In this document: positions 1 to 6,453 of the stretch, one piece after another
How positions within the stretch are numbered: position 1 is the first letter of the stretch
Layout of the letters: each line of letters opens with the position of its first letter
Assembly: GCA_047619225.1 (NCBI GenBank)
Contig: JBLHJX010000255.1
Coordinates: forward strand, 1 to 7,897
Origin: JABIFK01 sp047619225
GTDB lineage: Bacteria > Latescibacterota > UBA2968
DNA: 7,897 nt
Direction of reading: 5' to 3'
Translations under genes and position numbers: made by a program
The notes under the pieces: generated by a model
What the model was told of the DNA's origin: nothing
Seen by the model: the letters and a program-made list of their open reading frames with translations, nothing else
Databases searched by the model: none

Positions 1-160
1 ACATTGGCAAGGCTCCTTTGAAAGAGTAGTTTTTCTGACAACTCTAATCTTTCATGGATTTTGCCTTTTATCAACCATTCTGAAACTCGCTATCTCCTGC
101 TAGCAAATCCTTAACCGGAAATTACTGAGTATAAATATGCATCATACTTATTCGCAACCA

Positions 161-195
161 TTATTTGGCTGATTTCAGCCAAATAAGGCTGATTT
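161..195. repeat. 26-bp perfect palindrome plus a third half-site
   Basis: The 12-bp arm TTATTTGGCTGA (161-172) is followed by a 2-bp centre and its exact reverse complement (175-186). The 9-mer GGCTGATTT inside it (167-175) recurs as a direct repeat at 187-195, exactly 20 bp further on, close to two helical turns. This geometry suits either a dimeric regulator site with an extra half-site or an RNA hairpin ending a gene that lies left of the window. There is no T-run after it on either strand, so an intrinsic terminator is not supported. It lies about 175 bp upstream of the predicted promoter of the transporter, far for a repressor site. Confidence 0.5.
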
Positions 196-360
196 ACAGG
201 CAATTACAGAGTACGCATCACTCCGCGAGCAGGTATTCTAATGAGAGCAATCTATGTGCCACTGGAAATATGTTCATATTGAGACATAATAGATTTCCAT
301 GCCACTTTTAATAAAAGATCGTTGTCAATCTGTATTTAGATGGCGATGTGGAAATTCGCA

Positions 361-390
361 TTGACAGTGGTCCAAAACAATACTTATATA
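361..390 (+). promoter_or_regulatory. predicted sigma70-type promoter of the SulP gene
   Basis: A perfect -35 hexamer TTGACA (361-366) is followed after 18 bp by TATATA (385-390), a 4/6 match to the -10 consensus; a TATAAG at 387-392 is an alternative with a longer spacer. It points toward the transporter and would give a leader of roughly 90 nt. It is based on consensus matching alone. Confidence 0.45.
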
Positions 391-488
391 AGCTATAGCT
401 GACGAACCACTTATTACACACAATAACCTCTAAAATATCTGTTTGCAACAAAATACACCTCGCAAGCATATACAGTAAAGGAGTAAAT

Positions 489-2708
489 ATGCCTAGTCTC
501 ACCTCTGAACTCAGAGAGTCCTTCCATCCCAATATCTTATTACCTAGCATCGTTGCTGGGGGTGTCGCCGGAGTCTTGGCAGTTACATTCATGTTCTCGT
601 ATTCTGCAGTTATGTTTACCGAGGATTTAGCGGTACTTGTACCTCGCGCGACGGGTGCAATGTTGTTCGGCGCTGTTATCATCGCGGTAATATCAGCACT
701 ATTCGGTGCTATTCGCGGCACAGTGGCATTACCGCAAGATAATCCAACGGCAATCATAGTCGTCATGATTAGTGCAATGCAATCAACCCTGGCCACAGCA
801 AACTCTCCCGATATGGTTTATCTCCACGTTGCTGTGATCATATTCCTATCGACAGCCCTTGCTGCTCTTGTCTTCTTTGCCATTGGCCATTGGCGCTTGG
901 CTTCGATGGTCCAATACATTCCGTATCCCGTTATTGGAGGTTTTCTCGCAGGTACTGGCTGGCTTCTATTCAAAGGGGCTTTTAGTGTAATGGGCAATGT
1001 ACCGCTGGATTTCAGTCGCTTGCCGGAACTAATGGCAGACATCAACCTCTGGTGGCCGGGGGTTCTCTACGCAGCGATCGTCATGATCGTCACCACTCGC
1101 TTCAACCATTTCCTAGTTATGCCTGGCCTCATAGTTACCGGCCTGATGGTCTTTTATGCAATTATGCAGGTAACGAACACTTCTATCGATCATGCGGTTG
1201 AACTGGGATACCTTTTACAACCGTTCGGAGAAGAGGGCTTGTGGCAACCATTAAATTCTGATGACCTCATGCAAATCCGCTGGGAACTAATCTGGCAACA
1301 AGCGGGTGGGATTGCAACAATGGTCACTATAGCCGTGATTTCAATCTTGCTCAATTTAACTGCATTGGAATCCACATTTGAGATAGATATCGACCTGAAC
1401 AAAGAATTGCGAACGGCAGGTTATGCCAATGTCGGCGCATCATTTGTCGGTGGCCTCATTGGCTACCCATATGTAAGCCTCTCGACTCTAGGACACCGTA
1501 TGAAGGGCGACAGCAGGCTAGTTGGGCTTGTCGTAGCCCTAGTCTGCTTCTTAGCTCTTACGGTTGGAGCGACAATGCTGTCTTATTTCCCCAAGTTCAT
1601 TCTCGGTGGCCTCGTGCTCTTTATCGGTTTTTCATTCCTCTATGATTGGGTCATTCTAAGTTTTGGAAAGCTCTCCAAATCCGATATGTCTATCATAATT
1701 CTGATTATCTTGGTTGTCGAAACTATCGGTTTTCTCGAAGCAATTGCCGTCGGCATTGCAGCATCGGCGGTGCTTTTCATAGTGAAGTACAGTCACATTG
1801 ATGTGGTGCGCCACTCTTTTTCGGGCGCCGATATGCACGCCAATATCGAACGCCCTGCATCGCATCACGAGACATTGCGACGAGAAGGTGACCAAACGCA
1901 AATCATCAAGCTCCAGGGTTACCTTTTTTTTGCCACGGCAAGCGGACTACTCAATAGAATTACCCAGTTGTTGACTGAAAAAAAGACACCACTGACCTAT
2001 CTATTACTGGACTTTCAGTTGGTCTCGGGGTTAGATACATCGGCGCTACATAGCTTCGTTAAAGTCAAACAACTAGCCACCGAGTACGATGTGCACTTAG
2101 TATTTAGCGGCCTGAATGAGGATGTGCTTCTTTTTTTTCAAGAGGAAACCTTCTCAGATGGCGATGCCGTTGTGGACGAAGTGTTCACAGATTTGGACAG
2201 CTCGCTAGAGTGGTGTGAAGATCGCCTTTTACAGGGACTGGGTATTGACCCTCGACCAGCACACCACCCAATTGATGAACTTCTAGCTAATATATTTGCC
2301 AACCAAGTGCAAGCTCAACGATTCAAAAGCGTCCTGTCCAAACGCGAGTTGAAGGCGGGCGACCACCTTCTCCGGGAACACGATAAACAAAGCGCATTGT
2401 TTTTTGTTGAAGAGGGAGACCTCACCGTCTTGTTGCAAGGAGTTAATGATGAGCCCCACCGCCTTCGCCGAGCCGGGTCGGGTAGTATTATCGGCGTAGC
2501 TAGTTTCTTCCTAATAGAGTCCAATGAGGCTCTCGTATCGGTGAAAGCGGAGTCGGAAACTGTGGTCCACACACTATCTAAACAAACACTTAAAGAATTG
2601 AAAGAGGAGCATCCTGAAATCGTCACAGAATTCCATGAGTACGCCCTGAGAATATTGTCCGCAAGGCTCGCAAGTAATCTGAATACTATGGAAGCAATAC
2701 TCCGATGA
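489..2708 (+). CDS. SulP (SLC26-like) anion transporter with STAS and cyclic-nucleotide-binding-like domains
   Basis: This encodes a 739-residue inner-membrane protein of the SulP family, which moves anions such as sulfate or bicarbonate; the substrate cannot be told from sequence. Residues ~15-440 are a run of hydrophobic segments that includes the family-typical PYPVIGGFLAGTGWLL (145-160). A STAS domain follows at ~470-580, with LLLDFQLVSGLDTSAL (505-520) matching the STAS core; S518 sits where anti-sigma antagonists carry the phosphorylatable serine. The C-terminal ~605-725 resembles a cNMP-binding beta-roll (KAGDHLLRE at 622-630, FFVEEGDLTVLL at 638-649). The usual phosphate-binding cassette is altered: the Glu after Gly669 is Val670, and Asn679/Glu680 stand where Arg is expected, so cAMP binding is doubtful. 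This three-part architecture is known in bacteria. The ATG at 489 is supported by AAAGGAG at 477-483, 5 nt upstream. The gene stands alone and converges on the tRNA unit. Confidence 0.92.
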   Translation: MPSLTSELRESFHPNILLPSIVAGGVAGVLAVTFMFSYSAVMFTEDLAVLVPRATGAMLFGAVIIAVISALFGAIRGTVALPQDNPTAIIVVMISAMQSTLATANSPDMVYLHVAVIIFLSTALAALVFFAIGHWRLASMVQYIPYPVIGGFLAGTGWLLFKGAFSVMGNVPLDFSRLPELMADINLWWPGVLYAAIVMIVTTRFNHFLVMPGLIVTGLMVFYAIMQVTNTSIDHAVELGYLLQPFGEEGLWQPLNSDDLMQIRWELIWQQAGGIATMVTIAVISILLNLTALESTFEIDIDLNKELRTAGYANVGASFVGGLIGYPYVSLSTLGHRMKGDSRLVGLVVALVCFLALTVGATMLSYFPKFILGGLVLFIGFSFLYDWVILSFGKLSKSDMSIIILIILVVETIGFLEAIAVGIAASAVLFIVKYSHIDVVRHSFSGADMHANIERPASHHETLRREGDQTQIIKLQGYLFFATASGLLNRITQLLTEKKTPLTYLLLDFQLVSGLDTSALHSFVKVKQLATEYDVHLVFSGLNEDVLLFFQEETFSDGDAVVDEVFTDLDSSLEWCEDRLLQGLGIDPRPAHHPIDELLANIFANQVQAQRFKSVLSKRELKAGDHLLREHDKQSALFFVEEGDLTVLLQGVNDEPHRLRRAGSGSIIGVASFFLIESNEALVSVKAESETVVHTLSKQTLKELKEEHPEIVTEFHEYALRILSARLASNLNTMEAILR

Positions 2709-3138
2709 ACCAAAAAGTGGAAGCATTGAACGCAGTCACAACAGGACCGCTGAACTGATTAAAAAAGGGGTGGACCCTCAGTGCCTATATTAAATGAGAC
2801 AGTTAGAGGCTTTAAATTACTGAGCAATAGTAGGGCGAAGGAGCAGGTAAAAATTGTCTCACTAAATATAGGCACTGAGGGAGTGGTTAAAATTAAAAGG
2901 GTTAGTCAATGTATGAAAACCCTTGAAAGGATTCCTTGTGAGAACAGCACCTTAAAAGGCTTTTCCAGAGGGCTAATACAACCCCTTGTAACATCACTCA
3001 CTTTTGCTGGGGAACTTCACCACCCATCTCTCGTTACGCTTCTGTATAGCCAACCCGTGCCCTTGTAGTGGATAACCGCATATTGCCTACATTGTAGTCA
3101 TTTTTTAGTCAAAGCAAGAATGTTTGGTTTTTTAGGAC
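2709..3138. other. gene-free convergent spacer between the transporter and the tRNA unit
   Basis: It holds the 109-bp inverted-repeat element at 2774-2882 and otherwise nothing I can assign. A 95-codon frame (GTG at 2781 to TAG at 3068, + strand) starts inside the inverted repeat, lacks a good ribosome binding site, and its product resembles no family I know, so it is not called. No T-tailed terminator for the transporter is visible just after its stop codon. Confidence 0.55.
2774..2882. repeat. MITE-like element with 30-bp terminal inverted repeats
   Basis: The left arm 2775-2804 begins CCCTCAGTGCCTATATT. The right arm 2852-2881 is its reverse complement with 27 of 30 positions matching. 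The arms enclose 47 nt with no coding potential, and similarity stops sharply at both arm ends. Allowing one unpaired A on each side (2774 and 2882), the element is flanked by the direct repeat GTGG (2770-2773 and 2883-2886), which would fit a 4-bp target duplication. The size, terminal repeats and lack of genes fit a non-autonomous miniature element. The inner ends read TGAGACA/TGTCTCA, so outward-facing ends of two lost insertion sequences are a second reading. Transcribed from the + strand, it would form a long hairpin after the transporter mRNA. Confidence 0.55.
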
Positions 3139-3175
3139 AAAAAAAGAGCCTGCACAATTAATAGTGCAAGCTCTT
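3139..3175 (-). terminator. intrinsic terminator of the tRNA unit
   Basis: On the - strand a stem AAGAGC(T)TGCAC pairs with GTGCA(G)GCTCTT around an 8-nt A/T loop: 11 bp with one mismatch (3144-3155 with 3164-3175). It is followed directly by a run of seven T residues (complement of 3139-3145). It lies about 20 bp past the 3' end of tRNA-Leu in the correct orientation. Confidence 0.85.
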
Positions 3176-3194
3176 GTAAAACAGATGTTTTAGT

Positions 3195-3281
3195 TGGTAC
3201 CGAGGACGGGATTTGAACCCGTGCGGCCTTGCGGCCAAAGGATTTTAAGTCCTTCGTGTCTACCAGTTCCACCACCCCGGC
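3195..3281 (-). tRNA. tRNA-Leu (anticodon UAA)
   Basis: On the - strand 87 nt fold as a class II tRNA. The acceptor GCCGGGG pairs with CCUCGGU (G1-U72 and one further wobble). The anticodon stem AAGGA/UCCUU holds the loop CUUAAAA, giving anticodon UAA, which reads UUA and UUG. A long variable arm (GGCCGCAAGGCC) and a T arm ACGGG-UUCAAAU-CCCGU follow. A73 is the leucine discriminator and CCA is encoded (complement of 3195-3197). It lies 126 bp after tRNA-Cys and has its own promoter. Confidence 0.97.
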
Positions 3282-3295
3282 ACCATGTGAGACCA

Positions 3296-3324
3296 AAAAT
3301 AGCCAAAGGACGGAATGATGTCAA
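3296..3324 (-). promoter_or_regulatory. predicted promoter of tRNA-Leu
   Basis: On the - strand the -35 hexamer TTGACA (complement of 3319-3324) is followed by exactly 17 bp and the -10 hexamer TATTTT (complement of 3296-3301), 14 nt before the tRNA. Both hexamers and the spacing equal those ahead of tRNA-Cys. The -35 box is embedded in a near-palindrome, GTCAAG-TAT-CTTGAC (3320-3334), extendable to 3317-3337 with one mismatch. Confidence 0.7.
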
Positions 3325-3371
3325 GTATCTTGACGTCCCAGACCTTTTATGCTGCGTAATCCTAATAATGG

Positions 3372-3408
3372 AAACCGGCTGATCTCAAAGAGACCAGCCG
3401 GTTTTTTT
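3372..3408 (+). terminator. hairpin between the two tRNA genes, T-run on the + strand
   Basis: AAACCGGCTG(A)TCTC (3372-3386) pairs with GAGA(C)CAGCCGGTTT (3390-3404) around a 3-nt AAA loop: 14 bp with one mismatch. The + strand T-run 3402-3408 makes a strong + strand terminator, which would stop read-through from the opposing transporter before it crosses tRNA-Cys. On the - strand the hairpin begins right after the encoded CCA of tRNA-Cys but is followed only by TTTCCATTATT, so it would be a weak terminator or a processing hairpin there. Confidence 0.7.
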
Positions 3409-3481
3409 GGAGGTGCCGGGCGGATTTGAACCGCCGGTCAAAGCTTTGCAGGCTCTTGCCTTACCACTTGGCCACGGCACC
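3408..3481 (-). tRNA. tRNA-Cys (anticodon GCA)
   Basis: On the - strand 74 nt fold as a class I tRNA. The acceptor GGUGCCG pairs fully with CGGCACC. The D arm contains GGCCAAGUGGUAAGGC. The anticodon stem encloses CUGCAAA, giving GCA, which reads UGC and UGU. The T arm is GGCGG-UUCAAAU-CCGCC. U73 is the cysteine discriminator and CCA is encoded (complement of 3408-3410). The order Cys then Leu(UAA) is the same as cysT-leuZ in Escherichia coli. Confidence 0.97.
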
Positions 3482-3513
3482 CTAAATGCGACACAATGTT
3501 TGATCGGGTGACT

Positions 3514-3542
3514 AAAATACCGAACTTCTTTTGATATGTCAA
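3514..3542 (-). promoter_or_regulatory. predicted promoter of tRNA-Cys
   Basis: On the - strand TTGACA (complement of 3537-3542), a 17-bp spacer and TATTTT (complement of 3514-3519) stand 32 nt before the mature tRNA, leaving a leader of about 26 nt. The perfect -35 box and ideal spacing, repeated exactly upstream of tRNA-Leu, make this a good call. Confidence 0.75.
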
Positions 3543-3692
3543 GCCCCGATTACAAGTCAACCGTTCGCCATTGAGTAACCCCAATAAACCATGCAAAGAA
3601 TTATAATATATCAACTTACATGACTAACAGAAAGCTAAGGCATTTTTCAAAACCACGTATATCACATCTTCTACCCTGCATTTTACGCCACT

Positions 3693-4346
3693 TTACCTCG
3701 CCGCCCAGTGAATGCCTCGCCGTTGTATTTCCTTTGCTTCTGGCACATCAAAATCAACCGCTTTATGCCCCAAAGACGAATAAAATACGCGGCCTTCTCC
3801 CCACATGCGCTTCCACACCACAGGCATCACACATCCGGCAACCCAAGGCGCAGGATCCCCATCAAAAGTAGTGGTCACCAAGACCTCATTCGAAGGGTCT
3901 ACATGTAAATAATATTGCTCAGAGTGCATCTTGAAATCACTTAATCCTGCAACAATAGGGTCGTCTTTCATTTCGGGTAAAATATTAACCTCATAGTCCC
4001 TTACCCCACCTGGATGAGAGACCCAGTTTGCCCCCGTCATCCACTGATAATTTGTGTTGTTTCTAAACGCATCACACATGCCACCATGCCAACCCGCCAA
4101 CCCAACACCCGATTGAATGGCCTTAGTCAACCCCTGCTCTTGTTCCTTTTCAATCGTACCCATTGTCCAACACGGCACAACAACACTCAATTGTGACATA
4201 TAATCTTCATCGGTATAAATATCCATCGAATCACGTACATCCACCTCAAACCCATCCCCCTCCAAAATCGGAGCAAAAACATCCACACATTCCTTCGGTT
4301 CGTGACCTGCCCACCCACCCCACACCATCAATGCCTTCTTACTCAT
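3693..4346 (-). CDS. ThuA-like domain protein (trehalose utilisation family)
   Basis: This 217-residue protein belongs to the ThuA-like family, which has a class I glutamine-amidotransferase-like flavodoxin fold. Some members are tied to trehalose or other disaccharide use with a Gfo/Idh partner (ThuB), but the exact chemistry of most is unclear. Visible marks are the N-terminal strand KALMVWGGWAGHEP, GWHGG (85-89), SEQYYLHV (142-149), and the C-terminal VVWKRMWGEGRVFYSSLGH segment (to 194). It is of normal family length and has no signal peptide, so it is probably cytoplasmic. The ATG at 4346 is chosen because GGAGG (4354-4358) lies 7 nt upstream; an in-frame ATG two codons earlier would sit 1 nt from that site. 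It is the last gene of the - strand cluster, 93 bp after the isomerase-like gene. No terminator is visible before tRNA-Cys. Confidence 0.88.
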   Translation of the reverse strand: MSKKALMVWGGWAGHEPKECVDVFAPILEGDGFEVDVRDSMDIYTDEDYMSQLSVVVPCWTMGTIEKEQEQGLTKAIQSGVGLAGWHGGMCDAFRNNTNYQWMTGANWVSHPGGVRDYEVNILPEMKDDPIVAGLSDFKMHSEQYYLHVDPSNEVLVTTTFDGDPAPWVAGCVMPVVWKRMWGEGRVFYSSLGHKAVDFDVPEAKEIQRRGIHWAAR

Positions 4347-4353
4347 CACCATG

Positions 4354-4358
4354 CCTCC
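4354..4358 (-). promoter_or_regulatory. ribosome binding site fixing the ThuA-like start
   Basis: On the - strand GGAGG stands 7 nt before the ATG at 4346 and only 1 nt before an upstream in-frame ATG at 4352, so the downstream ATG is preferred. Confidence 0.75.
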
Positions 4359-4394
4359 GGTTCAATGGTTTGTTTTTCATTATCACTTGTCAAC

Positions 4395-4415
4395 CGCACG
4401 CTCACGAGCGTAGCG
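4395..4415. repeat. GC-rich hairpin in the isomerase-ThuA spacer
   Basis: CGCACGCTC (4395-4403) pairs with GAGCGT(A)GCG (4406-4415): nine base pairs with one bulged base and a 2-nt centre, a tight palindrome. No T-run follows on either strand, so it is not a standard terminator. It sits directly next to the heptamer repeat at 4419-4436 and could be part of one dispersed intergenic element, or an mRNA processing or attenuation hairpin. Confidence 0.45.
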
Positions 4416-4418
4416 AGT

Positions 4419-4436
4419 CATTATCCATTATCCATT
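4419..4436. repeat. heptamer tandem repeat, unit AATGGAT
   Basis: On the - strand two exact copies of AATGGAT are followed by AATG, 18 bp in all. The tract starts 3 bp after the TAG of the isomerase-like gene. Similar short 7-nt repeats are known in intergenic DNA of some bacteria, notably cyanobacteria. Here it may be a remnant of a longer array. Confidence 0.6.
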
Positions 4437-4439
4437 GCA

Positions 4440-5192
4440 CTATTTGTTTCCTGCCGCAAATCCATTCGAAACCATATATGTATAGCTTTTTTCCACCGCT
4501 TCCATCATATCGGTGGCACACCGATCCAATTCTATAATCCACCAGTCGACATGGCTGCCCACATTAACAATGCCTTGAAAGTCAGTAATACCCTCGCCCA
4601 AAGCTTGCATATCCGCTTCGCGTGTGCAGGGACCGTCCTTCACATGAATTAACGGAGCGCGAGCGCCCAATTCTGCAATCACACCGATTGGATCTGGGCC
4701 AGCTGTTTGCACCCAGTAGGCATCAATTTGGAAGAAAATATCGTCATCCAAAAATTCTTGCATCGTTTTATAAACCAACTGCCCATCCACTTCCAAAAAT
4801 TCCCACCAATGGTTGTGAATGCCAAACGTCATGCCGTGCCCTTTGACAAAGGCAGACGCCTCATTGAACTTCTCACACGATGCCTGAATTTGATCCCGAG
4901 ACCCAAACTGATCTCGCCCCAACCCTGCCACCCAGCGCTTGACGCCCAAAGCTTGTGCATTTTCCAAACCCTCCTGTTGTTTCTCCCCTACAGGCAAAGG
5001 CAAATGGGCACTCGTCACTTCCAAACCCAAGTCATCATAAAGCTTCTTTGCGGCTTCAGCCGTCGTACCCGGAAAACCTGCGGGTTCAACGCCCTTATAC
5101 CCAATCTCAGCAACTTTTCTTACAACGCCTTCATAATCTTGAGCAGCGGCTTCACGAAGCGTGTACAATTGTAACCCTAATGGTGCAGCCAT
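4440..5192 (-). CDS. sugar phosphate isomerase/epimerase-like TIM-barrel protein
   Basis: This 250-residue protein has the xylose-isomerase-like (AP endonuclease 2) TIM-barrel fold, whose members interconvert or cleave sugars, inositols and keto-sugars with a divalent metal. Seen in order are the first strand LGLQLYTLR (5-13), GYKGVEPAG (31-39), TSAHLPLP (60-67), GIHNHWWEF (124-132), FQIDAYW (154-160), LIHVKD (181-186) and WWIIELD (217-223). By analogy with the family, E131, D157, H183 and E221 are the likely metal ligands. It has full family length, is cytoplasmic, and lacks a signal peptide. The ATG at 5192 is supported by AAAGGA (5199-5204), 6 nt upstream. It lies between the Gfo/Idh/MocA gene and the ThuA-like gene, a combination seen in sugar catabolic clusters. 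Its exact substrate is unknown. Confidence 0.88.
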   Translation of the reverse strand: MAAPLGLQLYTLREAAAQDYEGVVRKVAEIGYKGVEPAGFPGTTAEAAKKLYDDLGLEVTSAHLPLPVGEKQQEGLENAQALGVKRWVAGLGRDQFGSRDQIQASCEKFNEASAFVKGHGMTFGIHNHWWEFLEVDGQLVYKTMQEFLDDDIFFQIDAYWVQTAGPDPIGVIAELGARAPLIHVKDGPCTREADMQALGEGITDFQGIVNVGSHVDWWIIELDRCATDMMEAVEKSYTYMVSNGFAAGNK

Positions 5193-5336
5193 AAAATATC
5201 CTTTCTAAAAGTTCCGACACACTTTAAATGAGTGGCCTATAGTCTACCATAAATCTACCCCATCAAGCAAGGATAAATCAACACAATCTTTGGCCCCCCA
5301 TGTCATTGCAAACAAAGCCAAAGAATAAAAGAAGAA

Positions 5337-5357
5337 GCCTTTTCTCTTTTATCTTTT
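5337..5357. repeat. 7-nt-periodic pyrimidine tract, unit NNCTTTT
   Basis: Three consecutive 7-mers, GCCTTTT, CTCTTTT and ATCTTTT on the + strand, are followed by the looser TTCTTCT (to 5364). On the - strand this is a purine tract (AAAAGNN) just after the stop of the Gfo/Idh/MocA gene. An A/T stem (TAAAAGA with TCTTTTA) can also form with the sequence at about 5318-5336. The period may be chance in a low-complexity tract. Confidence 0.4.
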
Positions 5358-5372
5358 TTCTTCTCCCCGTCG

Positions 5373-6392
5373 CTAAAGCATACCAAACCGCTCCCGCAAC
5401 ACCACCGATTGCCCCAACATAGCCGACTCATACCCCGCCTGAACCACAGCCAAACTGCGCCGTTCACTCGCCCCATCCGTTGGGCCATAAGCACCAGCCA
5501 CATAATCGGCAAAAGCCGCCAACTCTAAGGCATATTCCGACAACGCACTTTCGGGATACGCCACGTCAAACGGCTCACCGTCTGCGGGAAATACGTGGCA
5601 CCCATCGGCGGTTGCACGCAAACTGCCCTGGTCCCCATGAAGCGTATATCCACCGAGCGACCCACTTAAACGCGCCTCACACGTTTGCAAAACCGACACC
5701 TGATATCCCGCGACCATTGTCAAGATGCCCGTCATAGTTCCTTCAAGGTCGGGCCGTTCAAATGATGCCGCGTGATGTTCCCGCATATAAACAGTCTCGA
5801 CTTCACCCAAAATGTAACGCACCTGCGCCATACTGTGAATGCCGTGCAACATCCACGTACCTGTCCCTCCAGATTGTGGCAAAGTCAACCAGGCACGCCG
5901 CCCAGGATAACCAAAATTTGTGGCGCGAAATCCACCAGCAAAAGACGCAGCTACCATGTTACCGATATATTTCCCAGCTTGTACCACCTCGCGCAAAAAC
6001 TTTGCCATCGGTGTATAAGCAGCACTTTCGGCAACATACAAACGAATGCCATTTTGATCAGCTGCAGCCATCATCCGATTGGCTTCTTTAACCGTTCGTG
6101 CCATCGGCTTTTCGACCAACACATGCTTACCCGCTTCGGCAGCCGCAACCGCCTGACCACAATGCAGATGATGCGGCGTACAAATGTCCACGGCATCCAC
6201 ATCCACATCTTTTAGCACATCCGCATAATCAGTATAAACCTTTGGGATGCCAAATTCATCGGCCTTCTCTTTCACAAACGCTTCATCATTGTCAACCAAA
6301 CACACAACCTCAACCTTTTCATCCAATTCTCGAATCGCCCCAACATGTCGCGACCCTGCCCAACCACATCCCACAATCGCCAACTTCAACAT
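5373..6392 (-). CDS. Gfo/Idh/MocA family NAD(P)-dependent oxidoreductase
   Basis: This is a 339-residue cytoplasmic dehydrogenase of the Gfo/Idh/MocA family, whose members oxidise or reduce sugars, polyols and their derivatives. The N-terminal Rossmann fold (1-~120) has GCGWAG (8-13) for dinucleotide binding and an acidic D34 after strand 2, which leans to NAD. The EKP motif is E94-K95-P96, with K95 the expected catalytic lysine. The C-terminal alpha/beta domain (~125-330) carries GGTGTWMLHGIHSM (175-188), in the place of the usual D-x-G-x-H-x-x-D. Here His186 is kept, but the two Asp positions are Leu182 and Ala189, so the active site deviates from the textbook form. Length is normal. The ATG at 6392 has AAAGGA (6400-6405) 7 nt upstream. 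It is 141 bp from the Ldh2 gene before it and 180 bp from the isomerase-like gene after it. It could partner the ThuA-like protein in oxidising a glycoside or sugar to a 3-keto form; that is inference. Confidence 0.9.
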   Translation of the reverse strand: MLKLAIVGCGWAGSRHVGAIRELDEKVEVVCLVDNDEAFVKEKADEFGIPKVYTDYADVLKDVDVDAVDICTPHHLHCGQAVAAAEAGKHVLVEKPMARTVKEANRMMAAADQNGIRLYVAESAAYTPMAKFLREVVQAGKYIGNMVAASFAGGFRATNFGYPGRRAWLTLPQSGGTGTWMLHGIHSMAQVRYILGEVETVYMREHHAASFERPDLEGTMTGILTMVAGYQVSVLQTCEARLSGSLGGYTLHGDQGSLRATADGCHVFPADGEPFDVAYPESALSEYALELAAFADYVAGAYGPTDGASERRSLAVVQAGYESAMLGQSVVLRERFGML

Positions 6393-6453
6393 AATGTATT
6401 CCTTTCAGAATACGGAACATGACACGGCATTGAAATCGATCATCGGTCCATAT

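Larger units (their letters stand above)
1..488. other. gene-free upstream region of the SulP transporter
   Basis: No open reading frame with a ribosome binding site and recognisable protein was found here on either strand. The only - strand frame reaching into it (from about 796 down to 308) is antisense to the transporter gene and does not look like a protein family. The stretch is A+T-rich. It holds a perfect palindrome near 161-186 and a promoter-like sequence at 361-390, both listed separately. The rest shows nothing I can name. Confidence 0.6.

Noticed and set aside
308..796. A 162-codon - strand frame at the start of the transporter gene
   Set aside because: It is antisense to the well-supported SulP coding region, with unusual composition and no family resemblance.
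2781..3068. A 95-codon + strand frame after the transporter
   Set aside because: It starts with GTG inside the inverted-repeat arm, has no convincing ribosome binding site, shows no recognisable family and runs through the repeat element.
3194..3382. A 62-codon + strand frame beginning MVPRTGFEPVRPCGQRILS
   Set aside because: It is the translated antisense of tRNA-Leu, a well-known false protein; the tRNA fold is unambiguous.
4163..4537. A CRISPR array or toxin-antitoxin genes in the accessory-looking spacers
   Set aside because: The repeats are only 7 nt and contiguous without spacers, and no small paired frames with ribosome binding sites were found; the + strand frames here are shadows of the ThuA-like and isomerase-like genes.
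5318..5364. Possible terminator after the Gfo/Idh/MocA gene
   Set aside because: The stem is almost entirely A/T with a bulge and the T-rich side is on the + strand, where no gene needs termination; only the low-complexity repeat is recorded.
5207..5372. A promoter for the isomerase-like gene in its upstream spacer
   Set aside because: Several weak hexamers such as TTGATT with TAGATT at 18 bp can be found, but none stands out from chance in this A/T-rich spacer.
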